18,786 nt of DNA from JAEVLT01 sp050496765 (GTDB lineage: Bacteria > Bacillota > Bacilli > Bacillales > Cytobacillaceae), in contig NZ_JBNWEO010000004.1 of the NCBI RefSeq assembly GCF_050496765.1, positions 1-18,786 on the forward strand, in the 5' to 3' direction. Made by a program: the position numbers and the translations under genes. Shown here piece after piece: positions 1-6,175 of the stretch. Every line of letters begins with the position of its first letter. The first letter of the stretch is position 1. The notes under the pieces were generated by a model. The model searched no databases, was not told the origin of the DNA, and worked only from the letters and a program-made list of their open reading frames with translations.

Positions 1-429
1 CAACTTTCCTATTTATCTAGTTTTATATTTTATTTTTTAATTAAAATGGATATTCCAATTAATGAATTTAAAATAGAATCTCTTCCTAAAGATCATAATG
101 TCTTTGTTCAATATCTATTGGCTCTTTTAGTTTGCTTTATATTTGCAACAATTGGTTTTTATATTGGCATATTATTTAAGGGATTTATAGTGCCTTCTTT
201 AATTTTTGTCATTTATGATTTTATCATTCCTATTATGGGTAAACTTGATCCAAGAAATTTAATCTCAATATTAGGGCATAAGGTATTTAATTTCCAAGGT
301 AGAATGAAATTATTTGAACCAATTGATTTACCTATCCCATTTGTATTTTTATTACTTTTAACTTTCATGGTATTTTGTTCTGTTATTGCATATGTAATCT
401 CAGCTAAACAAAATAAATACGTTGTTTAA
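1..429 (+). CDS. C-terminal part of a multi-pass membrane protein, possibly an ABC-2-type permease (5' end outside window)
   Basis: The reading frame is open from base 1. The first in-frame ATG at 46 has no ribosome binding site, and the 15 codons before it encode a hydrophobic Phe/Tyr-rich stretch. This is therefore the 3' part of a longer gene, not a 127-residue protein. Visible in the fragment are a hydrophobic N-terminal run, a polar stretch, a membrane pair around FVQYLLALLVCFIFATIGFY and GFIVPSLIFVIYDFIIPIMG, a loop, and a last membrane segment near PFVFLLLLTFMVFCSVIAYV followed by a short Lys/Asn tail. The arrangement, with a glycine-containing GFYIGILFK turn between spans, resembles permease subunits of ABC-2-type exporters, but no diagnostic motif is visible. 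Base composition is very AT-rich compared with the core. A 31-residue membrane peptide gene follows 35 bases downstream. Certain as a coding end, uncertain in function. Confidence 0.65.
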   Translation, partial: QLSYLSSFIFYFLIKMDIPINEFKIESLPKDHNVFVQYLLALLVCFIFATIGFYIGILFKGFIVPSLIFVIYDFIIPIMGKLDPRNLISILGHKVFNFQGRMKLFEPIDLPIPFVFLLLLTFMVFCSVIAYVISAKQNKYVV

Positions 430-464
430 TTTGTTTGAAAGCACATTATTAAGGAGGTTTCACA

Positions 465-560
465 TTGAAGAAAATTATTTTTGGAATCCTTATTACATTA
501 GCTACTTTTGGTGTGTTAATGATAGTATTAGGAGGGCTTGGATATTTCCTATATAAATAA
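465..560 (+). CDS. 31-residue single-span membrane peptide
   Basis: A short frame starts at TTG 465 and ends with TAA at 558-560. A perfect AAGGAGG site lies at 451-457 with a 7-base spacer, and this makes the frame credible despite its size. The product starts with MKK, has one hydrophobic segment covering almost the whole peptide (from IIFGILITLATFGVLMIV into GGLG), and ends YFLYK. It could be a small membrane subunit, an immunity or regulatory peptide, or a signal-peptide-only fragment. It lies 35 bases after the permease-like gene without an intervening terminator, so co-transcription is likely. It is AT-rich like its neighbour. No family is recognised and no function is claimed. Confidence 0.6.
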   Translation: MKKIIFGILITLATFGVLMIVLGGLGYFLYK

Positions 561-570
561 CTTAATATAC

Positions 571-643
571 AGAGAGGGAAAACTACAAATATGCCCTAAT
601 ATATCTAGGCGGATTACCCCCGAATATTAGACAATATCTCTCT
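571..643. repeat. Nested inverted repeat in a gene-free stretch
   Basis: Outer arms AGAGAG (571-576) and CTCTCT (638-643) enclose inner arms CTAATAT (596-602) and ATATTAG (624-630). The innermost loop holds a GG/CCCCC-containing segment. The structure sits just after the 31-residue peptide gene. It has no clean T-run directly after the inner stem, so it is not a textbook terminator. It could be a weak terminator, an RNA structure, or the relic of a mobile element end. Confidence 0.3.
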
Positions 644-765
644 TATTCTAGTTTTTTCTTAAAATACTCGTTTTTCTTTTCCCTTTGTCCTTTTTTGGAG
701 TTTAGCCATTTCTTCCATTCCACAAGGGTAAAGGCTTCCTCGACTTCCGTCGCCCTTGATTCCAT
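643..765 (-). other. Possible 40-residue ORF or gene remnant, charged
   Basis: Read on the minus strand from ATG 765 to TAA 643, this frame gives a Lys/Glu-rich helical-looking peptide with the core EAFTLVEWKKWLNSKKG. A stop lies four codons upstream of the ATG, and no convincing ribosome binding site is visible. It lies beyond the inferred end of the transposase remnant. It may be the 3' end of a disrupted gene rather than an intact small gene. Function unknown. Confidence 0.25.
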
Positions 766-822
766 TCCAGAAATAGCTTAATTTTAATATGTGGACAAAA
801 GGAAGAAAAATAGAAAGGGAGA

Positions 823-1260
823 TTAAACCCGAACTTCTTTTGTGTAGGCCTTTCCCTGCATGTGTTTCTCGTAAATTCCTTTGGTGACAGATCCAAAATA
901 CTTGAATGCATCCGTCTTTCGTTGTAAAGGATCATAAATTCGGTAACGGTTTGATAAGCCCCGGCATACGTTTCAAATTGCATCTGGATAAGCAATCATC
1001 CTCAAAAATCCAATTGAACAATTCGATATAAACAGTGGTTCATCGCCTGTTAAAATCATAGTTTTTTAAATTTATCAATATTCAGTATTAAACAATGTCC
1101 ACTGTAATGCTTGTTTCACGTCGGTTCCTGTGCAGCTCAAGACATATGGTAGTCCACAATATTTCAAGCATAGACATCAATAATGGACATAACAAAGAAA
1201 AATGGTCTTCCCCTTAGGTGTAGCCGTATTTAATATCCGCCCATAATGTTTGTTTGATTA
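823..1260 (-). pseudogene. Decayed IS3-family (IS150-like) transposase orfB, multiple frameshifts and internal deletion
   Basis: The minus strand carries pieces of an IS3-family integrase-type transposase in different frames. In order there are WADIKYGYT (around the first catalytic Asp, near 1240), FFFVMSIIDVYA, then NIVDYHMS after a stop, SCTGTDVKQALQWTLFN, LTGDEPLFIS (in place of the usual T-D-N-G-P-x-F around the second Asp), IELFNWIFEDDCLS, and QMQFETYAGAYQTVTEF leading to YNERRMHSSILDLSPKEF. A final one-base shift restores FYEKHMQGKAYTKEVRV and a stop at 823-825. The join from the second Asp block straight to the IELFNWIFED block implies loss of about 25 residues. With these shifts and the altered D-N-G block it cannot make an active enzyme. 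The upstream helix-turn-helix orfA and the 5' part of orfB are missing. A terminus may lie near 790 (TGTGGACAAAAG). Confidence 0.8.
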
Positions 1261-1267
1261 GCTAAAA

Positions 1268-1292
1268 GAAGCCACCTGTTTACTGGTGGCTT
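1268..1292 (-). terminator. Stem-loop terminator of the CheW-like gene
   Basis: Arms AAGCCACC (1269-1276) and GGTGGCTT (1285-1292) form an 8-bp stem with an 8-base loop. On the minus strand it is followed by CTTTTAG. The stem overlaps the last codons and the stop codon of the CheW-domain gene. Confidence 0.65.
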
Positions 1293-1738
1293 TCTAAATA
1301 GTCCTGCAGTTCGTTTATTCCGTCTAGAGAACCAACTAGGCGTTGGGGATTGATTAAGGTTACAAGTCCACTCTCAAGGCTTGTTACACCGGAAAGATAG
1401 GTTGTCTTGTCGTTGGCAAGCAGCGGAACCTGTTTCATTTTTTCAGGGGCAATTTCAATAATTTCCTTTACCTCATTGACAAGGATTGCAAGTGACAGTT
1501 CATCTGTTTGAACGACAACAAATCGGGCATCTTCATTAAGCGTTTGATAGCGGTTATAAAAAATATATTCTAGATCGATAATGGGAAACAGCTCTTCTCT
1601 AATTTCAATCATGCCTTTTACATAGTCTGGCATTTGCGGAATAGGGGTCATCTCCGTCAACTTTTCAATCGAGACAACCTCTTGAAGCGGGATCCCGTAC
1701 TCTTCATTTCCTGTCTTAAAAATAACATATTTATTCAT
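1280..1738 (-). CDS. CheW-domain chemotaxis coupling protein
   Basis: The 152-residue product is a single CheW domain, the adaptor fold that links chemoreceptors to the kinase CheA in the cytoplasm. Supporting features are the opening KYVIFKTGNEEYGIPLQEVV, the IEKLTEMTPIPQMPDYVKGMIEIRE segment (family pattern of a proline-rich turn followed by a G-x-I-x-x-R strand), FPIIDLEYIF, and VNEVKEIIEIAPEKM near residues 88-105. There is no receiver domain, so it is not CheV. The length matches CheW proteins. A good AGGAGGT site lies at 1751-1757, 12 bases before ATG 1738. No cheA, receptor or flagellar gene is nearby, so this is an orphan or second CheW. The specific pathway it serves cannot be told from here. 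Confidence 0.85.
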   Translation of the reverse strand: MNKYVIFKTGNEEYGIPLQEVVSIEKLTEMTPIPQMPDYVKGMIEIREELFPIIDLEYIFYNRYQTLNEDARFVVVQTDELSLAILVNEVKEIIEIAPEKMKQVPLLANDKTTYLSGVTSLESGLVTLINPQRLVGSLDGINELQDYLESHQ

Positions 1739-1740
1739 TG

Positions 1741-1919
1741 CAGCTAGCAGACCTCCTAAAAAAGAATCGTATATATTTTAACAATACTATACCATGACTT
1801 GTACAGATAGAGTGTTAATTTTATAAAAACAAAGAGATGCGTGCCTCTAAACTGGATAATTCATCACATAAATTATATACTTGGTTTTAATCACAATTGA
1901 GGAAAGAAGGGGGAAAAAT
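1741..1919. other. Divergent intergenic region between cheW-like and VIT1-like genes
   Basis: About 180 AT-rich bases separate the divergent starts at 1738 (minus) and 1920 (plus). They must hold both promoters. Candidate -10-like boxes exist in both directions (for example TATAGT read on the minus strand near 1790), but none pairs with a convincing -35 at standard spacing, so no promoter is called. The two ribosome binding sites are at 1751-1757 and about 1906-1913. Confidence 0.4.
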
Positions 1920-2621
1920 ATGTCCAATAAGCACCATGATCATGTTGAAAAACATTTCACTGCTTCTGATTTGATCCGTGATATTGTCATTGGGATGTCG
2001 GACGGTCTAACGGTTCCTTTTGCACTAGCCGCTGGTCTTTCAGGTTCCGTGGCATCAACGGCTCTGATTTTAACAGCAGGGTCAGCTGAAATTGCGGCCG
2101 GGGCAATTGCCATGGGATTAGGCGGCTATCTCGCAGCCAGAACCGAAGCGGAGCATTATGATACAGAGTTGAAGCGTGAATGGCGTGAAATCGAGGTCGT
2201 TCCCGAAAGAGAAGAAGAAGAAGTGGCTGAAATTTTTCGCGAATACGAATTGGAAGAAGAGCAAATTCAATCGATTATTCAAACATTAAAAAAGAAGCCC
2301 GAGAAGTGGGTAGATCTGATGATGCGATTTGAACTGGGTCTGGAAAAGCCGGATCCAAGCCGCGCGCGAAACAGTGCCATCACCATTGCGCTTTCGTATA
2401 TTTTAGGCGGGCTTGTTCCATTGCTCCCCTACTTTTTTATGGCACAGCCGATTTCCGGCTTAAAGGTATCAGCCATTATTACATTAATCGCCCTTGCCAT
2501 TTTCGGATATGTAAAAGGACGGTTTACCGGGACTTCCCCATGGAAAAGTTCATTCCAAACGACAGTCGTCGGCGGGCTTGCCGCAGGGGCTGCGTTCCTA
2601 CTTGCCCGGCTGATTTCCTAG
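1920..2621 (+). CDS. VIT1/CCC1 family iron/manganese transporter
   Basis: This is a 233-residue integral membrane protein of the vacuolar iron transporter/CCC1 family, which moves Fe(II) or Mn(II) across membranes. The family signature is at residues 17-36, with IGMSDGLTVPFALAAG in the first span. A second span rich in Ala/Gly (AEIAAGAIAMGLGGYLAARTEAEH) follows. A cytoplasmic Glu-rich helical segment (about residues 74-135, with EREEEEVAEIF and a Met-containing KWVDLMMRFELG) corresponds to the metal-binding domain of the family. Three C-terminal spans complete the five-helix plan. A TTG 13 codons upstream at 1881 is open, but ATG 1920 is chosen because GAAGGGGG at about 1906-1913 precedes it by 6 bases. 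The N-terminus is His-rich (NKHHDH). It is monocistronic and convergent with the peptidase gene. Confidence 0.9.
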   Translation: MSNKHHDHVEKHFTASDLIRDIVIGMSDGLTVPFALAAGLSGSVASTALILTAGSAEIAAGAIAMGLGGYLAARTEAEHYDTELKREWREIEVVPEREEEEVAEIFREYELEEEQIQSIIQTLKKKPEKWVDLMMRFELGLEKPDPSRARNSAITIALSYILGGLVPLLPYFFMAQPISGLKVSAIITLIALAIFGYVKGRFTGTSPWKSSFQTTVVGGLAAGAAFLLARLIS

Positions 2622-2667
2622 AAATATACATATGCCCTGGGTGGAGAACTTGTTGAAAACTCCATAA

Positions 2668-2695
2668 AAATAGCACAGGAATTCCTGTGCTATTT
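2668..2695. terminator. Perfect palindromic bidirectional terminator
   Basis: A 28-base perfect palindrome has arms AAATAGCACAGGAA and its exact complement, centred at 2681/2682 on an EcoRI-type GAATTC. It is flanked by A-run and T-rich sequence on both sides. It lies between the convergent VIT1-like (plus, ends 2621) and peptidase (minus, ends 2714) genes, so it can stop transcription from both. Confidence 0.85.
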
Positions 2696-2713
2696 CTTTG
2701 ATCCTTAATCTGC

Positions 2714-3835
2714 TTATTGATGAACAACTTCATCAATAATGGCAAGAACCATCTCTCCAAGCTTGTATAATTCCTCAAGTGGCATGCGTTCATTCGTTGT
2801 ATGAATTTCTTCATAACCGACAGCAAGATTGACAGTTGGAATATTGAAGCCGGCAATAACATTGGCATCGCTGCCGCCGCCGCTTTTTTGCAATTCACAG
2901 TTGCGGTCGATTTTAGCTGCCGCTTTGCGGGCAATTTCCACAACTTGATCCCCAGCGCCAAATTTAAAACCAGGGTACATTACCTGTACATCCACTTCCG
3001 CTCTTCCGCCCATTTGTGCCGCAACAGACTCGAATGCTGTCTTCATTTTTTCCACTTGTGCTTCCATTTTTTCAGGCACAAGGGAGCGTGCCTCTGCTAA
3101 AATATCCACACGATCGCAGACAATATTTGTTGCCGTACCGCCTTCAAAGCGGCCAATATTGGCCGTTGTTTCTTCATCAATTCGGCCAAGCGGCATTTTG
3201 GCAATGGCTTTTGCTGCAATCGTAATCGCAGAAACTCCCTTTTCCGGCGCAACCCCGGCATGGGCTGTTTTTCCGTAAATGGTTGCTTTTACTTTTGCTT
3301 GGGTTGGAGCGGCGACAACGACATTGCCGACTTTCCCGTCACTGTCAAGCGCATAGCCATACTTTGCTTTTAGTAAGGATGGATCAAGTACTTTCGCACC
3401 GACTAGACCCGATTCTTCACCGACTGTAATGACAAATTGAATCGTGCCATGCGGGATGTTTTGTTCTTTTAACACACGAATAACCTCAAGCATGACAGAT
3501 AGTCCTGTCTTGTCATCCGCTCCCAAAATCGTTGTGCCATCGGTAACAACATAGCCGTCCTTAATCGATGGTTTTACTCCTTTTGCAGGTGTCACCGTGT
3601 CCATATGAGAGGTAAAATAGATTGTGTCTACCCCTTCTTTTGTTCCTTTCAATGTACAAATCAAATTACCGGCACCGTGGCCCGTCTTTGCCGTTGTATC
3701 GTCTTCGAGAACATCAAGACCTAAATCGGCAAATTTTTGCTTTAACACTTTGGCAATTTCTGTTTCGAATTTCGTTTCCGAATCGATTTGGACAAGTTCT
3801 AAAAACTCATTTAAAAGTCGTTCCTGGTTAATCAT
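2714..3835 (-). CDS. yqjE: M20 family metallopeptidase, PepT/YqjE-like
   Basis: This 373-residue cytoplasmic zinc peptidase of the M20 family resembles tripeptidase PepT and B. subtilis YqjE. Metal and catalytic residues are visible in order: H77-x-D79 in TSHMDT, the bridging Asp D107 in GADDKTG, catalytic and ligand Glu E140/E141 in GEESG, D164 in ALDSDG, and H345 in GYEEIHTTNERMP. The lid domain lies between about residues 175 and 290 (GKTAHAGVAPEKG). A TTG at 3841 is in frame, but ATG 3835 is chosen because GGAGGT (3842-3847) would abut the TTG and sits 6 bases from the ATG. It is downstream of mmdA on the same strand and also has its own sigma-A-like promoter. The substrate (di- or tripeptide) is not determinable from the sequence. 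Confidence 0.9.
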   Translation of the reverse strand: MINQERLLNEFLELVQIDSETKFETEIAKVLKQKFADLGLDVLEDDTTAKTGHGAGNLICTLKGTKEGVDTIYFTSHMDTVTPAKGVKPSIKDGYVVTDGTTILGADDKTGLSVMLEVIRVLKEQNIPHGTIQFVITVGEESGLVGAKVLDPSLLKAKYGYALDSDGKVGNVVVAAPTQAKVKATIYGKTAHAGVAPEKGVSAITIAAKAIAKMPLGRIDEETTANIGRFEGGTATNIVCDRVDILAEARSLVPEKMEAQVEKMKTAFESVAAQMGGRAEVDVQVMYPGFKFGAGDQVVEIARKAAAKIDRNCELQKSGGGSDANVIAGFNIPTVNLAVGYEEIHTTNERMPLEELYKLGEMVLAIIDEVVHQ

Positions 3836-3867
3836 CTGCAAACCTCCAAATATGTACTCACTATTTT

Positions 3868-3896
3868 AGTATACCTTTTTCCCTACCCGGCTTCAA
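3868..3896 (-). promoter_or_regulatory. Sigma-A-type promoter for the M20 peptidase gene
   Basis: Read on the minus strand, TTGAAG (3891-3896) is followed after exactly 17 bases by TATACT (3868-3873), and the gene starts 33 bases further at 3835. The -35 box overlaps the first arm and loop of the hairpin at 3887-3910, so initiation and read-through from mmdA may interfere. Confidence 0.55.
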
Positions 3897-3910
3897 ACTT
3901 AAGAAGCCGG
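3887..3910 (-). terminator. Intercistronic stem-loop after mmdA
   Basis: Arms CCGGCTTC (3887-3894) and GAAGCCGG (3903-3910) form a perfect 8-bp GC-rich stem with an 8-base loop, directly next to the mmdA stop codon at 3911-3913. No T-run follows on the minus strand, so it is more likely a partial terminator or mRNA 3' stabiliser than an efficient terminator. Confidence 0.5.
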
Positions 3911-5464
3911 TTAAAGAGGAATGTTTCCGTGTTTTCTGGCAGGTCTTGATTCTTTTTTATTTCGAAGCATCTCGAGTGCTTGGATGATTTTTATCCGCGT
4001 TTCTCTCGGATCAATTACATCATCCACCATTCCGCGGGCTGCAGCGATGTATGGGTTGGCGAATTTATCCCGGTATTCGGCGATTTTTTGCTGACGGACG
4101 AATTCAGGATTTTCACTGTACTGGATCTCTTTTGCAAAAATAATATTTGCCGCTCCTTCGGCTCCCATGACCGCAATTTCAGCATTTGGCCAGGCAAACA
4201 CAAGATCGGCGCCAATCGATTTGCTGTTTAACGCCACATATGCGCCACCAAATGCTTTACGCAAAATTATCGTTAATTTAGGTACGGTCGCTTCTGAATA
4301 GGCAAATAAAATTTTCGCGCCGTGGCGGATGATGCCGCCGTGTTCCTGCTTAACCCCAGGAAAGAACCCTGTCACATCTTCAAACGTGATAATCGGAATG
4401 TTGAAGGAATCGCAAAAGCGGATAAACCTTGATGCCTTATCGGAAGAATCAATGTCCAGGCCCCCTGCCATGAATTTTGGCTGATTGCAGACAAGGCCAA
4501 CGGTTTCGCCTTTGATTTTGGCAAAGCCAACTACAATGTTTTTCGCAAAATCTTTGTGGATCTCCATGAATGTACCTTCGTCGGCAACTTGTTCAATCAC
4601 TTTGCGCACATCATATGGACGAACGGCATCAAAGGGAACAAGGTCGGCCAAATCCGGACGGTAGTCAAATTCATCTTCTGCTGCTGACAGTGCTGGTGTC
4701 TTTTCTTCATTGTTTTGCGGGAGGTAACTCAAAAGCCGGCGAACATACTGAAGCGCTTCTTCTTCTGATTGCGCCTGAAAATGAGCATTTCCGCTGACCG
4801 AATTATGAACTTTGGCACCGCCTAGCCCTTCAGCAGAAATTTTTTCACCTGTGACCGTTTCAATCACTTTCGGTCCAGTAATAAACATTTGACTCGTTTT
4901 TTCGACCATGATCACAAAGTCTGTGATCGCAGGTGAATATACTGCCCCGCCGGCACACGGTCCCATAATCACGGAAATCTGCGGAATTACCCCCGAATAA
5001 ATCGCATTGCGGTAAAAAATCTTACCGTATCCGTCTAGGGAAACAACCCCTTCCTGAATACGCGCTCCGCCGGAATCGTTGAGACCGATAAAAGGCGCGC
5101 CATTTTTCGCAGCTAAATCCATCACATTGGCAATTTTCATCGCATGCATTTCTCCTAAAGCCCCGCCAAAAACAGTGAAATCCTGTGAAAATAAATAAAT
5201 CGGCCGCCCATTCACTTTCCCATAACCGGTAACCACCCCGTCCCCTGGACCTTTTTGTTCATCCAAACCAAAATCGTTGGTACGATGCTCAATAAACGGG
5301 TTTAATTCGACAAAAGTTCCTTCATCGACTAGAAGCGCAATTCGTTCCCGTGCTGTTAATTTCCCCTTTTCGTGCTGTTTTTGTATCCGCTCATCGCCGC
5401 CGCCCATCTCTACCTCGCGTCTGCGATCATACAATTCGTTTATTTTCTCATAAATATCAATCAT
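3911..5464 (-). CDS. yqjD: Acyl-CoA carboxyltransferase beta subunit (propionyl-/methylmalonyl-CoA, MmdA/YqjD)
   Basis: The 517-residue protein is a biotin-dependent acyl-CoA carboxyltransferase. It exchanges a carboxyl group between carboxybiotin and propionyl-CoA/methylmalonyl-CoA, or catalyses the equivalent decarboxylase half-reaction. The N-terminal crotonase-like half contains GGGDERIQKQHEKGKLTARE, then NDSGGARIQEGV and MGPCAGGAVYSPA, whose Gly-Gly amides build one oxyanion hole. The C-terminal half contains DVTGFFPGVKQEHGGIIRHG, LRKAFGGAYVAL and AVMGAEGAANI, the second one. Length is typical of the family. It starts 9 bases after the mce stop, with AAGGGG-type Shine-Dalgarno bases in that gap, so the two are co-translated. 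It needs a biotin carrier and biotin carboxylase, or membrane decarboxylase subunits. None is in the window, so whether it acts as carboxylase or decarboxylase cannot be settled. Confidence 0.93.
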   Translation of the reverse strand: MIDIYEKINELYDRRREVEMGGGDERIQKQHEKGKLTARERIALLVDEGTFVELNPFIEHRTNDFGLDEQKGPGDGVVTGYGKVNGRPIYLFSQDFTVFGGALGEMHAMKIANVMDLAAKNGAPFIGLNDSGGARIQEGVVSLDGYGKIFYRNAIYSGVIPQISVIMGPCAGGAVYSPAITDFVIMVEKTSQMFITGPKVIETVTGEKISAEGLGGAKVHNSVSGNAHFQAQSEEEALQYVRRLLSYLPQNNEEKTPALSAAEDEFDYRPDLADLVPFDAVRPYDVRKVIEQVADEGTFMEIHKDFAKNIVVGFAKIKGETVGLVCNQPKFMAGGLDIDSSDKASRFIRFCDSFNIPIITFEDVTGFFPGVKQEHGGIIRHGAKILFAYSEATVPKLTIILRKAFGGAYVALNSKSIGADLVFAWPNAEIAVMGAEGAANIIFAKEIQYSENPEFVRQQKIAEYRDKFANPYIAAARGMVDDVIDPRETRIKIIQALEMLRNKKESRPARKHGNIPL

Positions 5465-5473
5465 GCTACCCCT

Positions 5474-5878
5474 TCATCCCTTTCGTTCACATAATTCGTA
5501 GAGAACCCCGCCGGTCGATTTTGGATGCATAAAGGCCACCAGCGCTCCCCCTGCGCCAATTTTCGGCTCATCCTGAATCATCCGAATCCCTTGTTCCTTG
5601 ATCTCTTTCATCCTCGCTTCAATCGAATCGATTCCCAGTGCGATGTGGTGAATTCCTTCACCCCGTTTTTCAATGAATTGAGCGATCGGACTTCCGGCTG
5701 AAGTGGGCTCAAGCAGCTCAATTTTTGCATTGCCAGCTTGCAAAAATGCGACCTTTACCCTCTCACTTTCAACTTCCTCCATACCCAATAAAGGCAATTT
5801 TAAAATATCCGTGTAAAAAGGAAGCGCTTTCTCCAAAGACCGAACCGCAATACCAATGTGATCGATTTTTTTGACCAT
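5474..5878 (-). CDS. mce: Methylmalonyl-CoA epimerase
   Basis: A 134-residue protein of the glyoxalase/vicinal oxygen chelate fold. It converts (S)- to (R)-methylmalonyl-CoA, joining the carboxyltransferase product to the B12-dependent mutase. Two beta-alpha-beta-beta-beta modules are visible. Metal ligands expected for the family are present: H7 in DHIGIAV, the acidic residue E54 in AKIELLEP, a His in GIHHIAL (H77/H78), and E128 in LYELCE. The GAGGALVAFMHPKSTGGVL block near residues 108-125 is characteristic of epimerases rather than glyoxalase I. The start ATG 5878 has GAGGGG 6 bases upstream. It is the first gene of the mce-mmdA transcription unit. A TATAAT box read on the minus strand at 5923-5928 could be its -10, but a good -35 at standard spacing was not found. 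Confidence 0.92.
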   Translation of the reverse strand: MVKKIDHIGIAVRSLEKALPFYTDILKLPLLGMEEVESERVKVAFLQAGNAKIELLEPTSAGSPIAQFIEKRGEGIHHIALGIDSIEARMKEIKEQGIRMIQDEPKIGAGGALVAFMHPKSTGGVLYELCERKG

Positions 5879-5965
5879 AATTTCCCCTCAATTTTAAATA
5901 GTAAAATTTGTTCGACAATTAAATTATACTATAAAAAGTTCATAAATTCTTCTTATTTTGTCCAG

Positions 5966-5994
5966 TTGTTAATTTAGGCTTTTCTATGTAAAAT
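5966..5994 (+). promoter_or_regulatory. Sigma-A-type promoter of prli42
   Basis: TTGTTA (5966-5971), a 17-base spacer and TAAAAT (5989-5994) form a near-consensus housekeeping promoter. The expected transcription start is about 30 bases before the TTG start codon at 6031. Confidence 0.65.
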
Positions 5995-6030
5995 AGGGGA
6001 GAGAATTTTGTTCTTTGGGGGGAATTTCTT

Positions 6031-6129
6031 TTGAAAAATCGTAAAACAAGAAAAATCGTCGTATATTTAATGCTTCTGGCAATGCTTGCTTCAACCCTCC
6101 TGCTTGGAATTGCGCAATTTCTATCGTAA
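6031..6129 (+). CDS. prli42: Stressosome-associated miniprotein Prli42
   Basis: A 32-residue frame starts at TTG 6031, preceded by GGGGGGAA at 6017-6023, and ends at TAA 6127-6129. The product has a basic head (MKNRKTRKIV), one transmembrane helix (VYLMLLAMLASTLLLGIA) and a short tail QFLS. This head-plus-helix pattern matches Prli42, the miniprotein described in Listeria that anchors the stressosome protein RsbR to the membrane and is conserved in many Bacillaceae; the basic N-terminus is the part that contacts RsbR. It is the only plus-strand gene between the metal transporter and the AT-rich islet, has its own promoter, and is closed by a strong terminator. The identification is from remembered family character, not from a search. 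Confidence 0.75.
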   Translation: MKNRKTRKIVVYLMLLAMLASTLLLGIAQFLS

Positions 6130-6142
6130 TTTAAAATAAGCA

Positions 6143-6175
6143 CAAGGGTGATTCAAACGAATCACCCTTGTTTTT
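6143..6175. terminator. Strong terminator between prli42 and the L,D-transpeptidase gene
   Basis: CAAGGGTGATTC (6143-6154), loop AAAC, and GAATCACCCTTG (6159-6170) form a perfect 12-bp stem followed by TTTTT at 6171-6175. It is a canonical Rho-independent terminator for prli42 on the plus strand. The transpeptidase stop codon (6175-6177, minus strand) abuts it, so it probably also serves that gene. Confidence 0.9.

Noticed and set aside
46..429. A complete 127-residue protein starting at ATG 46.
   Set aside because: The frame is open upstream to base 1 and there is no Shine-Dalgarno before the ATG, so it is the end of a longer gene.
607..626. A near-identical match between the segment at about 608-625 and one inside mmdA at about 4981-4998 (GCGGA, TTACCCCCGAATA, one-base indel).
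   Set aside because: Only about 18 bases, in unrelated contexts, with the flanks diverging at once. Probably chance, not a repeat.
2524..2961. A 145-codon minus-strand frame overlapping the VIT1-like gene end and the peptidase.
   Set aside because: It runs through the terminator palindrome and lies inside two better-supported genes, and its translation has no protein character.
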